NCBI RefSeq assembly: GCF_004296935.1 | Contig: NZ_SCVH01000137.1 | Location: 1 to 64,000 of the forward strand | Direction: 5' to 3' | Length of the DNA: 64,000 nt | Source: Reyranella sp. | GTDB lineage: Bacteria; Pseudomonadota; Alphaproteobacteria; Reyranellales; Reyranellaceae | Notes under the pieces: generated by a model | Told to the model about the DNA's origin: nothing | Seen by the model: only the letters and a program-made list of their open reading frames with translations | The model's database searches: none | Shown: piece by piece, positions 8,754-16,540 of the stretch | How positions within the stretch are numbered: the first letter of the stretch is position 1 | How the letters are laid out: each line of letters starts with the position of its first letter | Made by a program: the position numbers and the translations under genes

Positions 8754-10127
8754 TTATGTCGCCGCTATTTCGCGGCTGATGCTTTTTATTTCCAGTCTCG
8801 ACAGAATTCGTTCGCCTGACGCCGCCAGCTTGGCGCGGACGCCGGCCACATCCGACCATACCAGCTTGCCCTCGCGCTTGGCGAACCTTCCGGCCACGAG
8901 GACGTCACGCACCCGCGCGCCCGAGCCCTGCATCACGACGGTGGCCATCGGATCGTGCACCGGCCACATGGCGAGTGGTCCCAGAGACATTACCGCAATA
9001 TCGGCCTGCCTGCCCGGCGCCAGGCTGCCGATGCGATCGGCCATCCCCAGCATCGCGGCACCCCGGGTGGTGATCCAGTCCAGGGCCTCGGCAGCGGGCA
9101 CGGTCGAGGTCGCGGGAATGCCGCCGCTCCGGGCCCGTTCCGCCGCATTGTCGAGGGCGCGCTGCGAGGCGAGCGCCATGCGGGCCACAGTGAACATGTC
9201 GCCACTGATCGCCGATTCGAGATCGACGCCAACCGAAGGCGCCGAGCCCAGCGCGCGCAGGCGGCCGGTGATGGGATGGCCATGGCCCTGCGCCATCTCG
9301 TTCTCGGGCGTGATCGAGAAGCTGACACCGAGGTCGACGAACGCCTTGAGCTGGGCGTCGGTGAGGTTGTTGCCGTGCACGATGTTGATGTGCGGCCCGA
9401 CCAGCCCTTGCGCCATCAGGGTCTCCCAGCCGCCCGGCGTCTTGGCCTCGCCGCCGCCCTGGTGCATCGAGGCGACCAGTCCCATTTCCTTGGCCAGCGC
9501 GAAATCATGGGCGCTGACGTCCAGGGTCGAATAGTGCGGCCCCAGCACGGCCATGCCGAGCGTGACGTGTCCGACGCGGTCGGCGAGCGGGCCTTTCAGC
9601 AGGCGTTCGATCTCGCGGCGTGGGTGAGGGACCTCGGAGAAATGCGGCTCGCCGGGCTTGGGATCGGGCTTGGGCGAGCCATGGAAGAAGGCGGCGCGGA
9701 TGCCGCTTTCCTTGAGGCCCGCAATGGCTGCATCGGTGTGCGCCGGCGTGGGGTTGTTGTGACACCAATCGACCAGGGTGGTGACGCCGTGGTCGAGCTG
9801 GTTGAGCGCCCCGGCCAGGGTCGCGATATGGATGTCGTCGGGCGTGAACACGGTGGCGAGGCCCGCGTGCACGTGGCGAAAATATTCCAGCAGGGTCCAG
9901 TTGGCGGCGACCGAGCGCAGCGCCGTCTGCCAGGTGTGCATATGGGCGTTGATCAGGCCCGGCATCACGAAGTGGCCGGTGCAATCGACTGTCTCGGCAT
10001 TGCCTGCCGCCAGGGACGGCGCGATGGCGGCGATGCGGCCGTCCTCGATCAGCACGTCGCCGCGAGGCAGCACGCCCAGCGCCGGGTTCTGGGTGACGAC
10101 GATGCCGGATTTCAGCAACAAAGCCAT
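8754..10127 (-). CDS. Amidohydrolase family protein (cytosine deaminase/chlorohydrolase-like)
   Basis: The 457-residue enzyme has the N-terminal segment MALLLKSGIVVTQNP, the metal motif AHMH (H62, H64), a PHYSTLDVSAHDF region and the closing IGSLAPGRQADIAVMSL segment of the ATZ/TRZ subgroup of amidohydrolases, which hydrolyse C-N or C-Cl bonds on heterocycles and related amines. An open frame extends far upstream to 10973, but that part is antisense noise over the neighbouring dehydrogenase. The ATG at 10127, two bases after the upstream stop, is where the family similarity begins. The substrate is unknown. Confidence 0.88.
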   Translation of the reverse strand: MALLLKSGIVVTQNPALGVLPRGDVLIEDGRIAAIAPSLAAGNAETVDCTGHFVMPGLINAHMHTWQTALRSVAANWTLLEYFRHVHAGLATVFTPDDIHIATLAGALNQLDHGVTTLVDWCHNNPTPAHTDAAIAGLKESGIRAAFFHGSPKPDPKPGEPHFSEVPHPRREIERLLKGPLADRVGHVTLGMAVLGPHYSTLDVSAHDFALAKEMGLVASMHQGGGEAKTPGGWETLMAQGLVGPHINIVHGNNLTDAQLKAFVDLGVSFSITPENEMAQGHGHPITGRLRALGSAPSVGVDLESAISGDMFTVARMALASQRALDNAAERARSGGIPATSTVPAAEALDWITTRGAAMLGMADRIGSLAPGRQADIAVMSLGPLAMWPVHDPMATVVMQGSGARVRDVLVAGRFAKREGKLVWSDVAGVRAKLAASGERILSRLEIKSISREIAAT

Positions 10128-10129
10128 GG

Positions 10130-11074
10130 TCAGGCGAGCCCGTCGCTCACCTTCACGTTCTCCGGTTCGAGCTTCATGCCGGCGGCCCGCGCCAGCTCGA
10201 GCAACAGCACGGAGAAATCGACGTCGCCGGGATACTGATGCGACAGCGCCAGCACGGAGTCGCGCGTCACCGAGGCGGTCGGCATCATCACACCGAACGA
10301 CTTGGCGGCGCCCATGCCCAGTTCCATGTCCTTGAGCAGCAGCTTGGGCGTGAAGGTGGTGGTGAAATCGAGGTTCACCAAGGCCGGCGTCTTGTACCTG
10401 GTGTACATCGAGCCCAGGACGCTCTGGTTGATCGATTCCAGGAACACATGGCGCGGGATGCCGGCCTTCTCGGCCAGCAGCGTGATCTCGCACAGCGACT
10501 GGATGATGACGCCGAACATGGTGTTGTGCGCGATCTTCCAGATGCGCGAGAGCTCGCCCTCGCCGACATACATCGCCGACCGGCCGAGCGCCGAGAGAAG
10601 AGGCTCGACCGCGTCGTATTCGGCTTTCGGTCCGGAGGCCACGACCAGCAGCTTGCCCGCCTTGGCGACCTTGGCATTGCCCGAGACCGGCGCACTGAGA
10701 TAGGCGACACCCGCCTCTGTCAGCCTCTTGCGGATCTCGGCCGAGCCGGTGTCGGAGATCGACGACATGTCGACGATGCGCTGGGGCCGGGCATTGCCCG
10801 ACAGAACGCCGCCCCCAATTACACCACCTGGGCCGAACAGAATGTCTTTCAGGTCGTCGGTGGTCGACACCATGGTGAAGACGGTGGCGCAATGGGCCAT
10901 CGCCGTCTTGTCGGTGACGACCTCGGCGCCGATCTGGGCCAGCGGGTCGGCCTTGGAGGCGGTACGGTTCCACACCGAGACGCCGTGACCGGCCTTGACC
11001 AGGCGGGCGGCCATTGCCTCGCCCATGCGGCCGAGGCCGATCCAGCCGATGGAATGCGATGCCTTGCTGCTCAT
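10130..11074 (-). CDS. NAD(P)-dependent beta-hydroxyacid dehydrogenase (3-hydroxyisobutyrate dehydrogenase-like)
   Basis: The 314-residue product starts MSSKASHSIGWIGLGRMG with the dinucleotide motif GLGRMG at 13-18. It continues with the substrate-binding region APVSGNAKVAKAGKL and the catalytic lysine helix WKIAHNTMFG. This is the 6-phosphogluconate/3-hydroxyisobutyrate dehydrogenase family, which oxidises beta-hydroxy acids. The ATG at 11074 was chosen because family similarity begins there, although the frame is open to 11365. It lies 5 bp after the amidase and 2 bp before the amidohydrolase, so these act in one pathway, plausibly amide cleavage followed by oxidation of the released hydroxy acid. 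Confidence 0.88.
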   Translation of the reverse strand: MSSKASHSIGWIGLGRMGEAMAARLVKAGHGVSVWNRTASKADPLAQIGAEVVTDKTAMAHCATVFTMVSTTDDLKDILFGPGGVIGGGVLSGNARPQRIVDMSSISDTGSAEIRKRLTEAGVAYLSAPVSGNAKVAKAGKLLVVASGPKAEYDAVEPLLSALGRSAMYVGEGELSRIWKIAHNTMFGVIIQSLCEITLLAEKAGIPRHVFLESINQSVLGSMYTRYKTPALVNLDFTTTFTPKLLLKDMELGMGAAKSFGVMMPTASVTRDSVLALSHQYPGDVDFSVLLLELARAAGMKLEPENVKVSDGLA

Positions 11075-11079
11075 GTCGT

Positions 11080-12486
11080 CTATCCCTTCACCGGATCGAT
11101 TGGTGCGACGATGCCTTCGGCCGCCTCGATCACCTCGCCGGCGTCGAGGCAGAGGTCCTCGCGGTTGCGCATCGCCATGATCTGGACGCCGGTGCGCAGC
11201 TTGCCGTGGCTGCCAACCGGCACGGCAAGGCCGGGCAGGCCGAGCAGCGGGGCGAGCAGGGCGGGGCGCATCGCGTCCAGCACCGTCGCCTGACCGTCGC
11301 GGGTGACGTCGGCCACCTGCTTGGGCGGCAGGTCGGAAAGCGTCGGCAGGATCACCAGCGGCCACTGCTGAAAGAAGGTCATCCAGCGGAACAGCAGGCT
11401 TTCGCGTTCAGTGAGGGCGGCGACATAGGTCGCGAGGTCGACCGGCTTGTGGATGTCGAGCCAGCCCCGCATGGCGGCAATGCCGTCGGGATCGCCCATC
11501 TTCTGCATGGTCGGCCACAGGCCGCCGATGACGTCGGTGACACAGATCTCGTGCCAGAGCTCGACGCCGCGCTCGATGTCGGGCGGCAGCACTTCCTCGA
11601 CGACGTAGCCCGCGGCCTGCAGATGCTTGCCGGCCTGGCGCACCGCCGCGACCTGTGCGGGATGGCTCTTGCCACCTGGCACCTCGGGCACGATCGCGAC
11701 CTTGATCGGCCGTGCCGGTGGCGGACCCTGCATGGGCACGTCATTCCAGCGCCAATCGCGCCGGTCGCCGCGCGCCATCACCTCGAGGGCCAGGCGCGCG
11801 TCGCGTACCGTGCGGGTGTGCGGACCCTGCACCGCCATCAGCACGGCGCCGATCGGCCGTCCCGCCGCCGCTGCCGTGGGGTTTAGGGACGGAATGCGGG
11901 CAAAGCCCGTGCGCAGGCCGACCACGCCATTGCAATAGGCGGGGATGCGGACCGAGCCGCCGATGTCGTTGCCATGCGCGATCGGGCCGATGCCGGTGGC
12001 GACGGCCGCGCCCGCGCCGCCGCTCGAGCCGCCGGGTGTCACCGACGGATCGCGCGGATTGAGCGTGCGGCCGTGCAGTGCATTGTCGGTGAAGATGCGC
12101 ATCGAGAAGGCCGGCGCGTTGGTGCGGCCGACGATGATTGCGCCGGCATGTTTCAGGTTGGCGACGACCGGGCTGTCTTCCTTGGCGATGAGGTCCTTCA
12201 GCGGCACGACGCCGTTGTCGGTCGGCAGCCCCGCCTGGTCGACATTGATCTTGGTCGTGACCGGCACGCCGTGCAGAGGCGGCAAGGCATGCCCGCGCGC
12301 ACGGGCGGCGTCGGCGGTTTCGGCCTGGGCTCGGGCGTCGTCCTCCAGCACGCGGACCACAGCGTTGATCGCCGGATTGACCTTGTGCAGGCGGGCCAGC
12401 ACCGAATCGACGGCTTCGCGGGCCGAGGCCTGCCCGGTGCGGATGAGGCGCGCCAGGTCGGTCGCGTCGTATTGCCAGAGTTCCAT
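11080..12486 (-). CDS. Amidase-signature family amidase
   Basis: The 468-residue enzyme has the complete amidase-signature triad at the expected spacing: K79 in VTTKIN, the cis serine S154 in PGGSSGGAGA and the nucleophile S178 in DIGGSVR. These enzymes hydrolyse carboxamides to acid and ammonia or amine. It starts the main catabolic operon leading to the hydroxyacid dehydrogenase, amidohydrolase, Bug receptor and MetE-like genes. Its ribosome site (AAGGAGAAGC) lies in the 3' arm of a stem-loop at 12491-12526, so translation may be controlled by RNA folding. The amide substrate is not known. Confidence 0.92.
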   Translation of the reverse strand: MELWQYDATDLARLIRTGQASAREAVDSVLARLHKVNPAINAVVRVLEDDARAQAETADAARARGHALPPLHGVPVTTKINVDQAGLPTDNGVVPLKDLIAKEDSPVVANLKHAGAIIVGRTNAPAFSMRIFTDNALHGRTLNPRDPSVTPGGSSGGAGAAVATGIGPIAHGNDIGGSVRIPAYCNGVVGLRTGFARIPSLNPTAAAAGRPIGAVLMAVQGPHTRTVRDARLALEVMARGDRRDWRWNDVPMQGPPPARPIKVAIVPEVPGGKSHPAQVAAVRQAGKHLQAAGYVVEEVLPPDIERGVELWHEICVTDVIGGLWPTMQKMGDPDGIAAMRGWLDIHKPVDLATYVAALTERESLLFRWMTFFQQWPLVILPTLSDLPPKQVADVTRDGQATVLDAMRPALLAPLLGLPGLAVPVGSHGKLRTGVQIMAMRNREDLCLDAGEVIEAAEGIVAPIDPVKG

Positions 12487-12490
12487 GAAA

Positions 12491-12526
12491 GCTTCTCCTT
12501 GGGACGCCGCAGCGTCCGGGAGAAGC
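12491..12526 (-). promoter_or_regulatory. Stem-loop burying the amidase ribosome binding site
   Basis: Arms GCTTCTCC (12491-12498) and GGAGAAGC (12519-12526) pair perfectly over 8 bp. An inner stem, GGACGC/GCGTCC, closes on the tetraloop CGCA. Read leftward, the 3' arm contains the GGAGAAGC that serves the amidase ATG at 12486. The hairpin lies 30 bp after the stop of the small lipoprotein gene, so it could also be a terminator or attenuator, although only a short T run follows. Structure seen; function inferred. Confidence 0.55.
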
Positions 12527-12555
12527 AGTCTATTTGCAAGTATGCTGGCGTCGCG

Positions 12556-12660
12556 TCAGTTCCCGCGCATGCGCGTGCAATCCCACGGGCAGGGTTGCGG
12601 CTCGCCACAGGCGGCCAGCGGCATCAGGAACAGCGCCATCAGGAGAAGTCTCAACGCCAT
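12556..12660 (-). CDS. Small lipoprotein (34 aa)
   Basis: A short frame reads MALRLLLMALFLMPLAAC then GEPQPCPWDCTRMRGN and stops. The hydrophobic stretch ends in a lipobox, L15-A-A-C18, so the mature product would be a 17-residue lipidated peptide with three cysteines and a tryptophan. A strong GGAGGA ribosome site lies 6 bases before the ATG. The gene is too short for ordinary ORF calling, but the lipobox and ribosome site together support it. It is transcribed toward the amidase operon and separated from it by a stem-loop. Function unknown; resemblance to entericidin-like mini-lipoproteins is only general. Confidence 0.6.
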   Translation of the reverse strand: MALRLLLMALFLMPLAACGEPQPCPWDCTRMRGN

Positions 12661-12783
12661 ATGGTCCTCCAACGCTCGGCCCAGCACAGGCCGCACCGTG
12701 GAATGGTCGAGAAAGGCCATCCGCGGAAGTCACAATTCAGAGAGGCAACCTCTGTGGCGGCGCGATTATCGTGCTGCCGCGCA

Positions 12784-13665
12784 TCATCTGACTTTCCTCG
12801 TGGTCGCGTGCTTCTGGAAGGCCGTCAGGGCACTGGAGCAGAGCATGTCGCGGCGGCGCACGAAGACGGTCTGCACGCGCGACTCGGTCGAAGGCAGGCG
12901 ATGCGCCGTGATGCGTCCGCCGCGCCAGGCGGGCCCGATCAAGGCGCGCGGCAGCAGGGTGATGCCGAGATCAGCCGCGACCGCCCCCAGGATCGCCTCG
13001 AGCGTGCCGAACTCCAGGCGTCTCAAGCCGACGATGCCGCGTCGCGCCAGCACCTCTTCCAGGCGCTGGCGGTAGGAGCAACCGGTCCGCAGGATGACGA
13101 GGCGAAGATCGGGGCGGGCGAGCAGGGATGCCACCGAGCGTTCGGACGGGGCGCTCAGCAGCGCCAGCTCCTCTTCGAAGACCGGTGTGGCGATCAACAG
13201 CGGATGCACGACCGGCCCGCAGACGAAGGCGCCTTCCAGTTCGCGATCGATGACTCGTTCGATCAGTTCGGCGGTGGTGCCGGTGCGCAGGACGAGGTCG
13301 ACCCCGGGATGGGCGGTCACATAGGAGGCAAGCACGGGCGACAGCCGCAACGCCGCCGTGGTCTCCAGCGAGCCGATGGTGAGCGTGCCGAGCGGGGCGC
13401 CGTCGTCGCGCGCGGCGCGGCCCGCTTCGGCCAGCAGGGCACCGACCCGGGCCGCATAGGGCATCAGCCGCTCGCCGGCCCGCGTCAGCCGGGCGCCCGC
13501 GCGGCTGCGCTCGAACAGGGCGACGCCCAATGCCTCTTCCAGACGGCGCACGCGCTGGGTCACGTTGGATTGCACGGTGTTCAGTTCGTGCGCCGCCCGG
13601 CCCATGCCGCCCAGCCGGGCGACGGCTTCGAAAGTGACAAGATCCTTGGCATCCACGGGCATCAT
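12784..13665 (-). CDS. LysR-family transcriptional regulator
   Basis: The 293-residue protein has the N-terminal winged helix-turn-helix of LysR regulators (DLVTFEAVARLGGMGRAAHEL, then SNVTQRVRRLEEALGVALFER at about 30-52) and a C-terminal periplasmic-binding-like effector domain from about residue 90. It is transcribed away from the nitronate monooxygenase gene with a 91-bp gap, the usual arrangement for a LysR protein that controls its neighbour and itself. The start at 13665 or the next ATG three bases later are equivalent. The effector is unknown but is probably a substrate linked to the monooxygenase. Confidence 0.9.
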   Translation of the reverse strand: MMPVDAKDLVTFEAVARLGGMGRAAHELNTVQSNVTQRVRRLEEALGVALFERSRAGARLTRAGERLMPYAARVGALLAEAGRAARDDGAPLGTLTIGSLETTAALRLSPVLASYVTAHPGVDLVLRTGTTAELIERVIDRELEGAFVCGPVVHPLLIATPVFEEELALLSAPSERSVASLLARPDLRLVILRTGCSYRQRLEEVLARRGIVGLRRLEFGTLEAILGAVAADLGITLLPRALIGPAWRGGRITAHRLPSTESRVQTVFVRRRDMLCSSALTAFQKHATTRKVR

Positions 13666-13673
13666 GTTAGCAG

Positions 13674-13687
13674 ATGATATCGATCAT
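13674..13687. promoter_or_regulatory. Inverted repeat in the LysR/nitronate monooxygenase divergent promoter
   Basis: ATGAT-ATCG-ATCAT forms a perfect 5-bp dyad in an AT-rich island (13670-13725) of otherwise GC-rich DNA. It lies 9 bp before the LysR start and about 70 bp before the monooxygenase start. Position and symmetry suit a LysR recognition site. No other symmetric element was seen in this gap. Confidence 0.4.
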
Positions 13688-13756
13688 TATAAATCGCTAT
13701 TTAAGATGATAATCGACGCGCTAGAGTGCCGTCAGTCCCTTTCAGGAGTGGCACAC

Positions 13757-14830
13757 ATGAAGTGGCAGGACCGTCGTCTGCTCGACCTCTTCGGCATAGA
13801 GCATCCCATCCTGCAGGCGCCGATGGCGGGCGTGACCTCGCCGCAGATGGCGATCGCGACCTCGGAGGCGGGTGGCTTGGGTTCCATCGCGGCCGCGATG
13901 CTGACACCAGAGGGCACCCGCCAGGAGCTTCAGATGGTGAAGCAGGGCACCGGCCGGCCGTTCAACATCAACTTCTTCGCACACAAGGCGCCCACGGCGG
14001 ATGCCGCGCGCGACGTGCGCTGGCGGCAGAGGCTTGCAAAGTACTATGCCGAACTCGGCCTCGCGCCCGATGCCAAGGGCCCATCGCGTGCCGCGTTCGA
14101 CGCCTCGTTTTGCGATCTCTTGCTGGAATTTCTGCCCAAGGTGGCAAGCTTCCATTTCGGCCTCCCCGACGGCACCCTGGTGAAGCGCCTGAAGGCGGCG
14201 AAGATCCTGATCCTCTGTTCGGCGACCACGGCCGAGGAGGCACGCTGGCTGGAAGGCGAGGGCGTCGATGCGGTGATCGCCCAGGGCGCCGAGGCCGGCG
14301 GTCATCGCGGCATGTTCCTGGTCGATGATATTTCGCGCCAGGCCGGCACGATGGCGCTGGTGCCGCAGGTCGTGGATGCCGTGAAGGTGCCGGTGATCGC
14401 GGCCGGCGGCATCGGCGATGGCCGCGGCATTGCGGCGGCACTGGCGCTGGGCGCGGCCGGCGTCCAGATCGGCACCGCCTTCATGCTGACGCCCGAGGCC
14501 AAGACGGCGCCGCTTCACCGCGCGGCGTTGAAGCAGGCCAACGACAACAGCACCACGCTCACCAACGTCTTCACCGGCCGGCCAGCGCGTGGCATCGTGA
14601 ACCGCATCGTGCGCGAGATCGGCCCGATGAGCGCCGATGCGCCGGCCTTTCCGCTCGCGGCTGAGGCCACGCAGCCGATGCGTGGTGCGGCCGAGGCCAA
14701 GGGCTCGACCGACTTCACGCCGCTGTGGAGCGGCCAGGCGCCGACGCTGGCGCGCGAGATGCCGGTGGGCGAGATGGTGGCGAAGCTGGTGACGGAGACC
14801 GACGCGGCGCTCAGGCGGACGCGGGGATGA
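13757..14830 (+). CDS. Nitronate monooxygenase (2-nitropropane dioxygenase family)
   Basis: The 357-residue FMN enzyme shows the family features EHPILQAPMAGVTSP near the N-terminus, the catalytic histidine in AEAGGHRG (H183), and the phosphate-binding AAGGIGDGRGIAAAL and GAAGVQIGTAF segments. Class I nitronate monooxygenases oxidise alkyl nitronates to carbonyls plus nitrite. The ATG at 13757, 8 bases after AGGAG, was preferred over an upstream extension that would overlap the LysR gene. It ends 20 bp inside the tail-to-tail TetR gene. The divergent LysR gene is the probable regulator. Confidence 0.92.
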   Translation: MKWQDRRLLDLFGIEHPILQAPMAGVTSPQMAIATSEAGGLGSIAAAMLTPEGTRQELQMVKQGTGRPFNINFFAHKAPTADAARDVRWRQRLAKYYAELGLAPDAKGPSRAAFDASFCDLLLEFLPKVASFHFGLPDGTLVKRLKAAKILILCSATTAEEARWLEGEGVDAVIAQGAEAGGHRGMFLVDDISRQAGTMALVPQVVDAVKVPVIAAGGIGDGRGIAAALALGAAGVQIGTAFMLTPEAKTAPLHRAALKQANDNSTTLTNVFTGRPARGIVNRIVREIGPMSADAPAFPLAAEATQPMRGAAEAKGSTDFTPLWSGQAPTLAREMPVGEMVAKLVTETDAALRRTRG

Positions 14831-15404
14831 CTGTATCGATGAGCCGGTCGACGAAGGCGCGCGTGATCGGCGCGTGGCCCATCAGCAGGCGGTAGAACAA
14901 CGGCCCGAAGATCAGGTCGAGGGCGAGCTCCATGTCGGCAGGAGGTGCCACGAGCTTGTCCTCGACGCAGCGGTCCAGCAGCAGGCGCGTGGCATCGCGG
15001 TTGCGGGTGATGAATTCGTGGCGGAACGCCTTGGCGAGTTCGGTCTCCGACTGCGCCGCGGCGACCATGGCCGCGACGCTGCGGCCGGTCGGGGCGGCGA
15101 AGGCGTCGGCGACCGCGTGGAGCTGGGCGCGCAATGCGGCAAGCGGCGTGCGGGCGGTCCGAGCCGCGTCGGGAGCACCCGTCGCCTCGAGAAAAGCCGC
15201 CATCGCCACGGCGGGCGCGTTGGGCCAGTAGCGGTAGATGGTGGGACGGCTCACGCCTGCTTTTTGCGCGATCGCCTCGATGCTGACCGCGGTCAGGCCG
15301 CCGCGTTCGAGCAGCGCCCGGGCGGCCGCCAGGATGGCGGCACGGGTGCGCGGATCGCGCGGGCGGCCGCGCGCGGGGGAGGGTGGCGGGGGTTGACGGG
15401 CCAT
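14811..15404 (-). CDS. TetR/AcrR-family transcriptional regulator
   Basis: The 197-residue protein has a basic proline-rich leader. A TetR DNA-binding domain follows (AAILAAARALLERGGLTAVS, then IAQKAGVSRPTIYRYWPNAP at about 45-65), and then an all-helical ligand domain. It is divergent from the VOC gene at 15450. An 18-bp near-perfect palindrome sits between the two starts, so autorepression and control of the VOC gene are likely. Its 3' end overlaps the nitronate monooxygenase by 20 bp. The ligand is not identifiable. Confidence 0.92.
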   Translation of the reverse strand: MARQPPPPSPARGRPRDPRTRAAILAAARALLERGGLTAVSIEAIAQKAGVSRPTIYRYWPNAPAVAMAAFLEATGAPDAARTARTPLAALRAQLHAVADAFAAPTGRSVAAMVAAAQSETELAKAFRHEFITRNRDATRLLLDRCVEDKLVAPPADMELALDLIFGPLFYRLLMGHAPITRAFVDRLIDTVIPASA

Positions 15405-15413
15405 CTATTTATG

Positions 15414-15431
15414 TTACGGTACGTAACGTAA
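15414..15431. promoter_or_regulatory. Probable TetR operator overlapping a VOC-gene promoter
   Basis: TTACGGTACGTAACGTAA is palindromic at 8 of 9 base pairs per half. It lies 10 bp from the TetR start and directly before a TATAAC (15432-15437) that could be the -10 box for the VOC gene, with TTATGT (15409-15414) as a weak -35 at 17-bp spacing. A repressor bound here would fill the promoter spacer. Symmetry and position are seen; binding is inferred. Confidence 0.65.
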
Positions 15432-15449
15432 TATAACACAAGTGATGCC

Positions 15450-15911
15450 ATGCCAGCAAAGCAGAAGGCCCCACAGCAGACCTTGCGGGCTCATGCCACC
15501 GTGCACGACGCCAAGGCGGCGATCGCGTTCTACGTCAAGGCGTTCGGCGCGGTGGAACTGTTCCGTCTGGTCGAACCGGCGGGCCGCGTCGGTCATGCCG
15601 AGATCAGGATCGGCGACAGCGTCCTGATGCTGAACGACGAATATCCCGACTTCGGGGCAAAGAGCCCTGCCTCCGTCGGCGGCTCGCCCGTTGCCTTCCG
15701 CATAGAAGTGCCGGACGCCGACGCCGCCGTCGGCCGCGCCGTCAAGGCGGGCGCCACCGTGGTGCGGCCGGCCCAGGACGAGTTCTACGGCGACCGCATG
15801 GGTATGGTGGCTTGCCCGTTCGGCTACCGCTGGTCGCTCGCGGCGCCCAAGGAGCAGGTAAGTCCCGCCGAAATGCAGAAGCGCTGGAGCAAGATGCTGT
15901 CGGGCGGCTAA
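15450..15911 (+). CDS. VOC-family (glyoxalase/PhnB-like) protein
   Basis: The 153-residue protein has the paired beta-alpha-beta-beta-beta modules of the vicinal oxygen chelate fold: AHATVHDAKAAIAFYVKAFGAVELF in the first half, and FRIEVPDADAAVGRAVKAGATVV followed by DRMGMVACPFGYRWSLA in the second. This pattern is closest to the PhnB/DUF1428-type glyoxalase-like proteins rather than true glyoxalase I. Members act in isomerisation, ring cleavage or antibiotic binding. It is divergent from the TetR gene and its promoter region carries the presumed TetR operator, so it is probably induced by the TetR ligand. Confidence 0.88.
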   Translation: MPAKQKAPQQTLRAHATVHDAKAAIAFYVKAFGAVELFRLVEPAGRVGHAEIRIGDSVLMLNDEYPDFGAKSPASVGGSPVAFRIEVPDADAAVGRAVKAGATVVRPAQDEFYGDRMGMVACPFGYRWSLAAPKEQVSPAEMQKRWSKMLSGG

Positions 15912-15915
15912 TCCG

Positions 15916-16527
15916 TCAGCGTTCGGTTAAGGCAAGTTTGGCGCCCAACACGGCGAAGGCGCCGGCAAAGGTCCGGCGCATCCAGGTCATCACGCGCGGC
16001 CGCGAGATCACATGGTCGCGCACCGAGGCGGCAAACAGGCCGTAGGCGGCGAAGACCACGAACGTCATCAGCATGAAGACGGCGCTCAGCATCAGCATGT
16101 GCGGCACCGGTTGCGCCTCGTCCGTGCTCACGAACTGCGGCAGGAAGGCGAGGAAGAAGATCGACAGCTTGGGATTGAGGATGTTGATCAGGACGGCCTC
16201 GACCGTCACCTGCAAATCCGTCCGGGCGCCGGTTTCCTCGGCGACGCTGAGGGCGCCGCGTTCGCGCAGCGTGTTCCAGGCCATATAGAGAAGGTAGGCG
16301 ACGCCCAGGTGCTTGAAGGTCTCGAAGGCAAGCGCGCTGGTGTGCAGCAGCGCCGCCAACCCCAGGATCGCCGCGGCCATGTGCGGAACGCAGCCGAGCG
16401 TGCAGCCGAACGCCGCCACGACGCTGGCCCGGGAGCCGCGCGAAAGACCCGCCGCCAGCGTGTAGAGCGCGCCGGTGCCGGGCGAGGCGACGATGATGAA
16501 AGACGTGATCAGGAATTCGAGGCTCAC
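15916..16527 (-). CDS. LysE/RhtB-family amino-acid exporter
   Basis: The product has about 203 residues and six hydrophobic segments. It shows the family start SLEFLITSFIIVASPGTGALYTLAAGLSRG (with the conserved PGT/G motif) and LINILNPKLSIFFLAFLPQF. LysE/RhtB proteins export amino acids or their derivatives. I chose the GTG at 16527, 8 bases after AGGAG, because the frame upstream to 16590 has no membrane character and overlaps the synthetase gene. It follows the glutamine-synthetase-like gene by 13 bp, so it could export a glutamyl conjugate or relieve its build-up (inference). Confidence 0.88.
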   Translation of the reverse strand: MSLEFLITSFIIVASPGTGALYTLAAGLSRGSRASVVAAFGCTLGCVPHMAAAILGLAALLHTSALAFETFKHLGVAYLLYMAWNTLRERGALSVAEETGARTDLQVTVEAVLINILNPKLSIFFLAFLPQFVSTDEAQPVPHMLMLSAVFMLMTFVVFAAYGLFAASVRDHVISRPRVMTWMRRTFAGAFAVLGAKLALTER

Positions 16528-16540
16528 GGCGGCGCTCCTC

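Noticed and set aside
8754-10973. 739-codon leftward frame, apparently one giant amidohydrolase
   Set aside because: Only residues from MALLLKSG (10127) onward match a family; the upstream part lies out-of-frame over the dehydrogenase gene at 10130-11074.
12661-12783. Possible small gene between the lipoprotein and LysR genes
   Set aside because: No frame with ribosome site and coding character; AGAGG-CAA-CCTCT near 12739-12751 is a short hairpin without support.
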